The notes beneath the pieces were generated by a model, which had not been told where the DNA came from, searched no databases, and worked only from the letters and a program-made list of their open reading frames with translations. From Pseudomonadota bacterium (lineage in GTDB: Bacteria > Chloroflexota > Ktedonobacteria > Ktedonobacterales > JADMIN01): 35,367 nucleotides of DNA. The DNA is taken from NCBI GenBank assembly GCA_021324535.1, contig JAJPIU010000181.1, positions 1 to 35,367 on the forward strand, in the 5' to 3' direction. Each line of letters opens with the position of its first letter. The stretch's first letter is position 1. The translations under genes were made by a program, and so were the position numbers. Positions 28,101 to 34,882 of the stretch are shown one piece after another.

Positions 28101-28921
28101 GCGCCCATCCATTCACCCTGTTGGGAGTCAGGGATGCGCCCTGACTGCCCCAGCGGCTCGGTGGGCTGGCGAGGTCGCTCAGGGATCAGGCGCGGTGGGA
28201 AAGCTCGCCCTTGCTGCGCGTTTCCGTTGGACGTATCGGGCATACTGGGCATATTGGGCGCGCCAGGCATGTTGGGCGCGTTGGGAGCCAGTCCCGGTCT
28301 GATGGGGACACCGTAGCCTGGCGTCTGGCCGATATCGGGCTGGTAGCCGGATTGAAGCGGTGGTTGCGGTTGCGGGCCTGGGTACGGCGCGTGCGGCGCG
28401 TCGGCGCCGGGCAGCCGCCCATGCGCGTGCAACGCCTGGGCCAGCCAGGGCGGCGGATTGTCATCCGGCGAGAAGGCGGGAGCGCCTGGCGCCCCAGGTT
28501 GCGCCGACGGAGATGGCTCATCAGATGGGCGCGCCTGCGGCGACTGAAGTGGTTGGGGGAATGCAGGCGATGCAGGGGATGCGGATGATGGCCGCGATGG
28601 CGGCGTCGCGGTTTGCGTAGGCGCTTGTGGCGGCGGCAGGGCAGGCTGCGCGTCGGGCTGGCGCTCTTCTGGCGGTTCAGCCGGTTGATCCATGACCGCC
28701 AGCCGGGCAGGGTCTGGCGCGCCGGGTTCTTCGCGCCAGGTCGCCTCCACAGGCTCGGCGCTGCTTCCCAGTGGGGAGGAGTAGGGCGCACGGTGTGGCG
28801 CCGGATGGCCTGCGTTTCCTGTAGGCGCCTGCATGCCGTCGGGCTGGATGAGCGCTTGCCCACATCGCAGGCACGTTTCTTGTCCCTGTTCATTGATCTG
28901 CCCACATCGCGGACACTTCAT
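25124..28921 (-). CDS. Zinc ribbon-pseudokinase-transmembrane periplasmic-binding receptor
   Basis: A 1265-residue single-pass receptor. In order: zinc ribbon (C3, C6, C17, C20), a very long Pro/Gln/Ala-rich linker (about 25-355), a protein kinase-like domain (about 360-660), one membrane helix (about 687-712, NPFFLVAVIFVLIALVGAGL), then an extracytoplasmic domain of the type 1 periplasmic-binding (Leu/Ile/Val-receptor) fold (about 800-1260: YVTFAVGVAF, GAYLAQEIIN, VGLISWPEIAQAQ, LLFIAGTDQD). The kinase lacks its catalytic residues: HGALSP replaces HRDLKP, LVGIS replaces DFG, and the VAIK Lys appears lost (VLIQEL); APEQARG is kept. So it is likely a pseudokinase that binds rather than phosphorylates. 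Start ATG 28921 with AGGGGG upstream. Confidence 0.9.
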   Translation of the reverse strand: MKCPRCGQINEQGQETCLRCGQALIQPDGMQAPTGNAGHPAPHRAPYSSPLGSSAEPVEATWREEPGAPDPARLAVMDQPAEPPEERQPDAQPALPPPQAPTQTATPPSRPSSASPASPAFPQPLQSPQARPSDEPSPSAQPGAPGAPAFSPDDNPPPWLAQALHAHGRLPGADAPHAPYPGPQPQPPLQSGYQPDIGQTPGYGVPIRPGLAPNAPNMPGAPNMPSMPDTSNGNAQQGRAFPPRLIPERPRQPTEPLGQSGRIPDSQQGEWMGAISLNALNNPNLPNGRPGASGESGAGMPPRTPQRFPSDALFAPPSAPQPGAAPIPPRAPQRIPPMPKYPPLTNTPAAHAPTLQPSAILRGGRYRLLRRFDATPGGTPMNGPESAWPLMIASDSDTPSASVLIQELPLHGQEGYAASPMNNAEAIERRRILIAGRLRAIPPGVAAQVIDSFTENGRHFLVFEEPTGDLLNDRIQRARGPLAERTVVEYTLRIIEALLGLAEGRPPLPHGALSPMHVILRPNGSVTLVGISPNVLATADGATNAVMGPSGVPGYAAPEQARGQVTSRSDMYALGMMMRHMATGIPPWRQSDAGSTQMMRRVNPTLSLEFEEIVNRATRPSASQRFLTLDEMRRALASLMTRTPGRASDPRLGTGLTGVLPDLDEAVAARLGESASGAQRGRRAGALSQNPFFLVAVIFVLIALVGAGLVAYSQRGANHMAPPANTGPTPNPGVVLYQQQGIGISAGEFVFDKQQPDANLKEEAVRALAVGDQQTALNDYHQAVSMDISDAEAAIYVADLAIVLHHAPYVTFAVGVAFSGNSTSGPTDLDVDARDQLQGAYLAQEIINNSQLLPDGVQARILIVNSGPDASGVSAVARLLAAQINNGNPQHIVGLISWPEIAQAQAAVTAMQSIGLPVIGTAVGLDELAMSTSSATTTPTPTGGAMGGNYFAIVPSVVTQGSELADAVIQSQQLGYTQIALAVDEQDPVSVALAQGFAKEVSANQQTGARIVAHVSVTQGNNASYSAAAQVAQKQNASLLFIAGTDQDTVGIAQAAYHLGVSYHMLAGAEADTPALFGEGTDPLAQVARQNPSIFGDLYVTALADAFEPAAVGDPNQNQVLYDQNYLSVFGQSGIPSGLLNPDPGSVLAYDAVTLLAEATPINGQTGTPGKQSSPSPGQTTAIIYPTLTQVRSSLLGNNKQQGFQGISGLISFSLNGDQTQKSLAILKLTPNLNASASAPVATTTVLLVVGGKSVYCGPSNTCAN

Positions 28922-29161
28922 CTTTGGCCCCCTACTGCCGCCTACCATACTGGCGTTATTCCTGCGTGCGCTACCCCCATTGTACGCGCATGCGCTATAG
29001 TTCTCAACGTACATCTCCATCGTTCTGTCTTCGGTGAAGATACGATCTTTTGCGCCCCTGTGCTCTCATACCAGCGTATATGGCTATATCTTCGTCGTCA
29101 GCCATTGGCGCCAGGGCAAGAGCTGTAATGGCGCACCCTTTTTCTCGGAGTATTTTCTTCT

Positions 29162-29920
29162 ATGGACACGTCCTCTGTCATTATTCCCCCTCCTTCGCCC
29201 GCCGTTGAACGCAGCACGGTCGCGGCGACGATGGACTGGCTCTGGAAGGATACATTTGGCCGCGTGGTTCCCTTTGCGGTCGCGGCGGGTATCTATGCGA
29301 AGATGACCGGCGAGGGAGCAGCGGGGGTTGGCCTACCACGCTCGACCGCTCGTCAACTGTTTCGCGACGCCGCGCTGGGGAGCGCGATTGGCGTGCCGCT
29401 GATGGGGCTGGCTATCGCGTTTCGCGGCTGGGTCGCCCCCCGTTATCGCCTGCCCACCCCTGCGGATCAGGCGCTACAAACGACGTTTTATCTGGCGGTG
29501 AACGCGCCCGCCGAAGAGTTGTTCTGGCGCGGCTTCTTGCAGACGCTGGCGATACGCTCGGTTGGGCGCGTGCGGCGCTGGCTCTGGGGCGTAGCACGTC
29601 GAAAACAGCCAGCCGCGCGGCATGGCGCCCAGGAAGGCGCCGTAGAACAGACCACTGGCGAAGCTGTGGACGCGGCGCTGGGGTGGGCAATCACGACAGC
29701 GGTGTTTGGCGCGTACCACCGGCTGGGTGGCTGGAGCTGGCGCTCGATTGCAGGGGTGACAGCGGCAGGCGGCGTGTTTGGCGCGGTCTATCTGGCACAA
29801 CGCAAACGCCGCTCACTTGTGCCCTCAATCATCATCCATGGGCTGGCGACGGCCGGCTTTCTCAGTTGGGGAGACGCTGCGCTGCATGCGTTCCAGCGGG
29901 CGCGGCGAACCACAACATGA
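29162..29920 (+). CDS. CPBP-family intramembrane metalloprotease
   Basis: A 252-residue membrane protein with the CPBP/CAAX protease-like signature: EELFWRG (E118, E119, R123), His186 in FGAYHRLGG and His226 in IIIHGLATAGF, the expected metal and catalytic residues. About six hydrophobic segments. Bacterial members act in bacteriocin self-immunity, protein processing or signalling; the target here is unknown. A charged loop of about 30 residues (RRKQPAARHGAQEGAVEQTT) sits between the first and second motifs. ATG 29162 has GGAG 12 bases upstream. It is divergent from the receptor gene and ends about 135 bases before the TetR gene. Confidence 0.9.
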   Translation: MDTSSVIIPPPSPAVERSTVAATMDWLWKDTFGRVVPFAVAAGIYAKMTGEGAAGVGLPRSTARQLFRDAALGSAIGVPLMGLAIAFRGWVAPRYRLPTPADQALQTTFYLAVNAPAEELFWRGFLQTLAIRSVGRVRRWLWGVARRKQPAARHGAQEGAVEQTTGEAVDAALGWAITTAVFGAYHRLGGWSWRSIAGVTAAGGVFGAVYLAQRKRRSLVPSIIIHGLATAGFLSWGDAALHAFQRARRTTT

Positions 29921-29994
29921 CCACATAGAGCTACGCCCTCCCATCTTCCACAACATTGACAGCCGTGCGTGTGTCTCCCACCTGAGTCTGCCCC

Positions 29995-30023
29995 TTGACT
30001 GGATGATCAATCAAGTGTATACT
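29995..30023 (+). promoter_or_regulatory. Promoter of the tetR operon
   Basis: TTGACT (29995-30000), a 17-base spacer and TATACT (30018-30023) give a near-consensus promoter that points at the ATG at 30055. Confidence 0.75.
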
Positions 30024-30044
30024 CTTGACTGATCGATCAATCAG
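29995..30044 (+). promoter_or_regulatory. Tandem TetR operators
   Basis: TTGACTGGATGATCAATCAA (29995-30014) and TTGACTGATCGATCAATCAG (30025-30044) are two near-palindromic copies of one site, set 30 bases apart. The first covers the -35 and spacer, the second the transcription start. This fits autorepression by the TetR protein encoded next. Confidence 0.6.
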
Positions 30045-30054
30045 GAGCTACAGC

Positions 30055-30750
30055 ATGAATGAGACAAACACGAAGCCAGACCTGTATGCTCATGCTAGCC
30101 AGCCTGAGCCAGATGAGCAGGATGAGTCGGATTCACGGAGAACTCGCCGCGAGCAGATTCTAGACGCTGCCTTCGATGAGTTTGCGGAGGCGGGCTATCA
30201 GGGCGCGACAATCAAGCGTATTGCTCAACGGTCGCGACTCAAGTCGCAAGCGTTGATCTACTGGTATTTCCCTACGAAAGAGGCGCTCTTTCAGTCCGTG
30301 CTGGATCGCCTGCCCATTGTGCGCGCCATACTCGAGCCTGCTTCACTGCTCGATATGCCACCGGAAGAGGCGTTGCCCATGCTAGGGCGCGCCTATCTTG
30401 CCACATCTGAGCGACCGGGCGTGCCGCGCATCCTGCGACTGATCGTCCCTGAAGTGATCAGGCGGCCTGAGATCGCTGACTTGGTGAGCAGACAAGTGAT
30501 CATGCGAATCCTCGACTTTCTGAAAGTGTACCTCACCAGACAGATCGAACTTGGGCGATTACGCCCGCACGACGTGCGCGCTGGCGCCAGAGCGTTCATG
30601 GGAATGCTGTTACCTCAACTGGGAGGCAAGCTGCTCTTGCCCGCGCTACAACAAGACGGCCTGACGGATGAGGAACACATCACGGCGATTGTCGCCATTT
30701 TTCTTCATGGCCTTCAGCCTGATCGTCCAGAGAAGGAGCACACCACATGA
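30055..30750 (+). CDS. TetR family transcriptional regulator
   Basis: A 231-residue repressor-type protein. The N-terminal HTH is textbook: RREQILDAAFDEFAEAGYQG, then ATIKRIAQRSRLKSQALIYWYFPTKEALF-type segment (HTH about 51-73). An acidic 28-residue tail precedes the HTH. The C-terminal ligand domain is variable, so the ligand cannot be named. Start ATG 30055 is chosen because AGGAG is just upstream; the frame is open 30 bases further, but that lies in the operator. It overlaps the membrane protein gene by ATGA, and that gene is the likely target along with its own promoter. Confidence 0.94.
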   Translation: MNETNTKPDLYAHASQPEPDEQDESDSRRTRREQILDAAFDEFAEAGYQGATIKRIAQRSRLKSQALIYWYFPTKEALFQSVLDRLPIVRAILEPASLLDMPPEEALPMLGRAYLATSERPGVPRILRLIVPEVIRRPEIADLVSRQVIMRILDFLKVYLTRQIELGRLRPHDVRAGARAFMGMLLPQLGGKLLLPALQQDGLTDEEHITAIVAIFLHGLQPDRPEKEHTT

Positions 30751-31313
30751 GTCTCTATACCCTCGCCTTGTTTACGCATATTCTTGGCGCGATTGGTGTG
30801 TTTGTTGGTGTTGGTATGTGGCTATTTGGCGCGCTTGGCTGGCGGCTAGCGCAACGAGTCGAGCAAGCGCGTCTCATCGCTGGACTGGTCACGCTGGCAG
30901 GAAATCTTGCTGTCGGGAGCATTTTGCTTCTGATCATCGCGGGTCTCTACATGGCGTTGACCACCTGGGGGCTTGAGGTTCCCTGGCTAGATGTCGCAAC
31001 AGGGAGCTTCCTGCTGTTGGCGCCGTTTGGTGTCTTCCTGATCGACCGCCGGGTCAAGGCCATCGCCGCGCAGTCGCGGGCCGAACCGGATGGGCCACTC
31101 TCCATGGCATTCGCAGCCCGCCTCACTGATCCGGTGATGAGCCTGGCGCTCCGGGTGTATTTTGCAGTGCTATTGGGGATTGTCTTCCTGATGACGACGA
31201 AGCCGCTGCAATGGGCCGTTGCTCTTTTGGCCATCGGAATCGCCCTGGCGTTAGGGGTGTTGGCGAGTCTTCCGCTGTTTGTTCGGAAGCACGCGCGCGT
31301 ATCATCCAAATAA
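30747..31313 (+). CDS. DUF2269-like integral membrane protein
   Basis: A 188-residue protein with four to five hydrophobic helices, starting LYTLALFTHILGAIGVFVGVG, and resembling the DUF2269 family (predicted integral membrane proteins). The conserved HILGA and a long polar loop with DRRVKA and a second helix pair are visible. Function is unknown. The ATG overlaps the TetR stop (ATGA), so it is translationally coupled and probably controlled by that repressor and its inducer. It ends 26 bases from the convergent hydrolase gene with no clear terminator between them. Confidence 0.8.
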   Translation: MSLYTLALFTHILGAIGVFVGVGMWLFGALGWRLAQRVEQARLIAGLVTLAGNLAVGSILLLIIAGLYMALTTWGLEVPWLDVATGSFLLLAPFGVFLIDRRVKAIAAQSRAEPDGPLSMAFAARLTDPVMSLALRVYFAVLLGIVFLMTTKPLQWAVALLAIGIALALGVLASLPLFVRKHARVSSK

Positions 31314-31339
31314 CTCGCTGAGAAACCTCTCTCTGCTGT

Positions 31340-32470
31340 TCAAGCCAGCGGTGAGGTATACCAGTGATGGAGCGTCTGGGCCGCAGGCAGCCAGTTTGGC
31401 TCGAAGGTGGGCACCGACCAGCCCCAGAAGTAGATGCCCTCGATCAGAGGATCGGCGATGACGTTTTGCAGCGCCGCGTCGTAGGCCGCTGCCTGCTCAA
31501 TCGGATCGTGCGGCGCGGGTGTGGTGTCCTTGAAGGGATAGAAGGTGGCGTCGGCGCTGTTGCGATACGCGATCTCTGAGATCAGGACGGGCTTGCCCAC
31601 ACGCAGCGCCAGCAGGTCGAGCCGCCGCCGCACAATGGAACGCCACAAGCCGGGGAGCAGCGCGGGCGCGATATGTTCACGTTTGGGCGCGAGCGAGAGA
31701 TATTCCGAGACGCCAATCGCCGCCAGCGCAGGGTTGCGCATCCAATCGGGCGAGGGCGCATCGAGGGTTGACCAGTTCATGTCATACGTGAGGCGCCCAT
31801 GGTAAAGCGCGTGCGCTTTGGCGATCAAAGTGTTCCAGAGCGCGGCAGGCTCCTGTTCAAGCATAGTCAGCTCTGTGCCGATGGCCACCTGATCGGCGTG
31901 TGCGCGCTGCGCGGCGGCGATATAGGGAGCATACGCACGCCAGTAGTTGGCGAACCAGGTCTGCGCGTCGGCGAGCGACCCAAAGTGAATGTAGCCCGAC
32001 CAGATATTTTGTCCCACGCTGATCAGCGGCACGATGAAGACCTTATAGCCCATTTTGTGCGCTCGCATGATGCCTTCATAGATGCTCTGCGGCGTCGGTG
32101 TGTAGGAGACCGAACCAACGTCTGTGGCGTCGGGCGCGGCCTGTGCAAGGTTGACGGTGATCTCCACCCAGTGCGCCGCCGTTTGCTGTTGAATCTCTCC
32201 CAGCCCGAACGCGAAGTTATGATCGGTTTTACCATACGCCTGCTCGCCCCACTGTGGGAAGACGATGCCTGTCTGGAAGGCGGGACGCTGATAGTGTACC
32301 GACGGCGTGGGAAGCGGGCCGGTGATCGCCGCCACCACAGCCAGTGGGCTGGAGTTCGTCAGCAGCAGCCATTCCAGCGAGACGCCCAGCACAATCAAGA
32401 GCATGATGGGTAGCCCTTTGCGTGCGAATCCTTTCAAAAAGGCGGTGATCGCTGCCACTGTTTCCTCCAT
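31340..32470 (-). CDS. GH113-like glycoside hydrolase (beta-mannanase type)
   Basis: A 376-residue protein with an N-terminal membrane anchor (about 19-38, PIMLLIVLGVSLEWLLL) and a catalytic TIM barrel outside. The pair of acids fits clan GH-A: acid/base Glu200 in IGTELTM and nucleophile Glu299 in LISEIAYR, as in GH113 beta-1,4-mannanases; the Trp-rich FWGWS strand near the C-terminus also fits. The family cuts beta-mannan; the true substrate here may be a mannosyl cell-envelope glycan. It is transcribed after the glycosyltransferase gene, 18 bases away, suggesting an operon. ATG 32470 lacks a strong ribosome site, so coupling is possible. Confidence 0.78.
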   Translation of the reverse strand: MEETVAAITAFLKGFARKGLPIMLLIVLGVSLEWLLLTNSSPLAVVAAITGPLPTPSVHYQRPAFQTGIVFPQWGEQAYGKTDHNFAFGLGEIQQQTAAHWVEITVNLAQAAPDATDVGSVSYTPTPQSIYEGIMRAHKMGYKVFIVPLISVGQNIWSGYIHFGSLADAQTWFANYWRAYAPYIAAAQRAHADQVAIGTELTMLEQEPAALWNTLIAKAHALYHGRLTYDMNWSTLDAPSPDWMRNPALAAIGVSEYLSLAPKREHIAPALLPGLWRSIVRRRLDLLALRVGKPVLISEIAYRNSADATFYPFKDTTPAPHDPIEQAAAYDAALQNVIADPLIEGIYFWGWSVPTFEPNWLPAAQTLHHWYTSPLA

Positions 32471-32488
32471 GTCGCTGTCTCTGCGCCT

Positions 32489-34543
32489 TTATCCCGCGCT
32501 GGCGCCAGCCACCTGATGCGTCGCCGCAGTAAGAACCGACAACTCCTCAGACTGATCAGACGATTGCGACATGGGCGCGGTCAAGCTCGGCTTGCGAATC
32601 ACAAAGAAGCCCTTGCTTGGCGCGAGGCTATAGAGCACACTGACCGCTTCGAGCAACGCGAACCAGATGTAGCAGAGGGTCATCGCCCACGCCGACACCC
32701 GCTCCATTGTGCGCGCTGCCAGCCAGCGCGCCGCCTGCCCAAATGTGAGTGGCGCGGCAGGGGCTATGCCGCCCTGCGCAACCCGCAGGTGGCGGGTCGC
32801 CTGCACATGCGCGCCCTGCAAATACGCCAGCACAAACGTCGCCCAGGCGAAATCCGCTGGCAGGCGCATCCACGCGAAGGGGGCGATATGCGCGAAGAGC
32901 GCAGCCACCGCCACGAGGAACGGCAAAAAGGAGACCTGCCAGAGAACAGTGAACGTGGCGAGGCAGAGGCGATAGCGCCAGGGAACCGTGCTGTCGCTGA
33001 TGACATTGCGAATGCCGGTCAGCCAGCGCGCCCGTTGCCCCACGAAGTCGTAAACGCGCTGGGGCGGCTGTTCACAGAGGTAGCCATCCACCCAGCCGAA
33101 GCGGTAGCCCCGCGCCCATGCGCGCAGCGCCCAGGCGGCGTCTTCTGTCAGCGAGAGGCGTGGCCCCACGTCAAACGAAAGCCGCCGGTCGTCATCCCCC
33201 CGCACGAGGATATACGAGCCATGCACTCCGAAGAGTGGCGCGCCCAGGGCATATTGCAGGCGGAAGCGTCCCAGGTCATCGGCAGTGCGGAGGGCGTCGG
33301 CGCCGCGAAAAAACCATGCGCCTCCCTGGTAGAGGATCGCGCCCTGACCAATCAACCGCGCCGGTTTGCGCGCCTGGCTGGCGCGCTCGGCGCGCGCGAT
33401 GAAGCGATAGACTCCGGCAAGCATCCCTGGCGTGATGGCGCTTTCTTCATCGAGGTAGAGATACCAGTCTTCGGGCTGTGGCGCGGCGAGCGATTGGGCG
33501 TAGGTGAGCGCCCGCGCCTTGAAGCGTGAACCTGCCGGTGTCGTGTAGCCTTCGGGCACGACGATCACCTGTACCACGCCTTCTGGGCGCGCCTCGGCTG
33601 GCGGTTCGGGCAGGCTGATGGCGCGCTCGCTGATCACCTCGATGCTGTAGGGGGCGATGGCCTTGCCAACCGCATGCGCGTAGGCGACCATCGTCCGATG
33701 GGCGGCGTCAATGCTGGCCCGCAACACCTCTTCGTTCTCGCCGCGTGTCACATAGCGCAGGATCAGCCGCGCCGGACGTTGCGCCATTCGCTCTGTGTGG
33801 TGCGATTTTGTGCGGCGATGAGCGGGCGTCGTAGGACTGCTCTGCGTGGGGGTAGGAGCCGTCACCCAGGGCCAGGGCGCGGCCTCAGGCGATGGCGGAC
33901 GACGAGGAACCTCGGCGAAGACGAACCAGCCCAGCCAGAGCGCCACCGCCAGCGGAACCGGCGTCAACCAGATCAACTCAGCCCATTGCACGGCATGTTG
34001 CCAGCTCGTGGGGTGGGCAGGCACGGCGCCAAGCAGACTTTGCAGCCAGAAGAGCGCAGCGCCAAGCGCTATCGTCATCGCGATCAGCCAGGCGCGATAG
34101 ACCCATGGCGCGATGAGCGGATAGGCGCGATCCGCCAGCGCGATCAGGCTACGCGCCAGTGACGAGTATGTGGCGCGCCTGACAGTGGCGATTGAGCCAA
34201 TTGCGCCAGTCGGGCCGATGGATACGGCAGGAGATGGCTGATACGCAACCGAGCGTGGTTCGAATGAGTTGTGTAGCGCAAGAGGGGATGTGATGGATGC
34301 GCCGACCAGTTGTGCGCTCTTCGCAGGCTTCACTGGTCGCGTTACTGGTCTCTTCTCTGGTCGCGTTTCACGCGCGTTCCGCGTCGCCACTGCGAAAGAC
34401 ACGGAAGACGCTACTTGGGCTGAAGCGCGCGCCGGGTGTGTCGCCTGAGATTTCTGAGATTTCTTGGCTGACTTGGATTGCTCCGCTTGCCTGGGCTGGC
34501 CGCCGCGCGAACGCCGAGTCTTCCTGCTTGCCAGCTGCCCCAC
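32489..34543 (-). CDS. Egghead-like family 2 glycosyltransferase
   Basis: A 684-residue membrane glycosyltransferase. A basic low-complexity tail (about 1-130) precedes two helices (140-172 and 188-212), the GT2 domain and a C-terminal membrane part. GT2 marks: ILRYVTRGENEEVLRASIDA, YLDEES (near 361, DxD equivalent), IGQGAILY, ADDLGRFRLQY, GVHGSYILVR, TEDAAWALRA (near 467) and QRARWLTG (near 502). The order matches animal Egghead/BRE-3 beta-1,4-mannosyltransferases, which add mannose to a lipid-linked sugar. With the GH113-like gene next to it, a beta-mannosyl glycan is a reasonable guess. Start GTG 34543 has a weak AGGTGG site; no better upstream start exists. Confidence 0.9.
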   Translation of the reverse strand: MGQLASRKTRRSRGGQPRQAEQSKSAKKSQKSQATHPARASAQVASSVSFAVATRNARETRPEKRPVTRPVKPAKSAQLVGASITSPLALHNSFEPRSVAYQPSPAVSIGPTGAIGSIATVRRATYSSLARSLIALADRAYPLIAPWVYRAWLIAMTIALGAALFWLQSLLGAVPAHPTSWQHAVQWAELIWLTPVPLAVALWLGWFVFAEVPRRPPSPEAAPWPWVTAPTPTQSSPTTPAHRRTKSHHTERMAQRPARLILRYVTRGENEEVLRASIDAAHRTMVAYAHAVGKAIAPYSIEVISERAISLPEPPAEARPEGVVQVIVVPEGYTTPAGSRFKARALTYAQSLAAPQPEDWYLYLDEESAITPGMLAGVYRFIARAERASQARKPARLIGQGAILYQGGAWFFRGADALRTADDLGRFRLQYALGAPLFGVHGSYILVRGDDDRRLSFDVGPRLSLTEDAAWALRAWARGYRFGWVDGYLCEQPPQRVYDFVGQRARWLTGIRNVISDSTVPWRYRLCLATFTVLWQVSFLPFLVAVAALFAHIAPFAWMRLPADFAWATFVLAYLQGAHVQATRHLRVAQGGIAPAAPLTFGQAARWLAARTMERVSAWAMTLCYIWFALLEAVSVLYSLAPSKGFFVIRKPSLTAPMSQSSDQSEELSVLTAATHQVAGASAG

Positions 34544-34592
34544 TTCTGAACCACCTGTCGTCTCGCTGCCATGTCGTGATGATCCTCACTAC

Positions 34593-34622
34593 ATTGTATC
34601 GCTAGCGATGGGATGTTGTCGA
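34593..34622 (-). promoter_or_regulatory. Promoter of the glycosyltransferase-hydrolase pair, with a palindrome in the spacer
   Basis: On the minus strand TCGACA (34622-34617), an 18-base spacer and TACAAT (34598-34593). The spacer contains the perfect palindrome ATCGCTAGCGAT (34598-34609), a possible repressor site. The -35 and spacing match the P450 promoter. Confidence 0.5.
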
Positions 34623-34735
34623 GAAATTGCCGAAGCGCATCGAAAGAATCCGGTATATTTTCGGTTGTGAACACATGAACATTCTCCGCTGTTGGGAAGA
34701 GTGACTGCAAAGATCGTTCCAAATCTCCATGCGCA

Positions 34736-34764
34736 TTGACGTTGCGCGCTGAGCCGCCTATACT
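34736..34764 (+). promoter_or_regulatory. Promoter of the zinc-ribbon gene at the window edge
   Basis: TTGACG (34736-34741), a 17-base spacer and TATACT (34759-34764) form a strong promoter with a leader of about 110 bases before the ATG at 34883. Confidence 0.65.
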
Positions 34765-34882
34765 CAAAGGGCACGCTATCCACCTATGGGACGCCTGCAT
34801 CCTGCCAGGGACACAGCGTGACAAGATGGCGAGTTTGATTTCTCTCCCCAGCGAGCTAGCCAGGGCCAAAGGAGTATACAGA

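Larger units (their letters stand above)
34544..34882. other. Divergent promoter region between the glycosyltransferase and zinc-ribbon genes
   Basis: Contains the two divergent promoters at 34593-34622 (minus) and 34736-34764 (plus). A minus-strand frame across 34411-34899 is open but overlaps the glycosyltransferase coding frame and has no ribosome site. Nothing else recognised. Confidence 0.5.

Noticed and set aside
28186-28905. Minus-strand frame in the proline-rich part of the receptor gene
   Set aside because: It is the same strand in another frame; the proline-rich repeats of the true frame keep it open by composition.
32516-33529. Plus-strand 337-codon frame opposite the Egghead-like gene
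   Set aside because: Antisense shadow, Arg/His/Glu-rich with no ribosome site; the minus strand carries all GT2 motifs.
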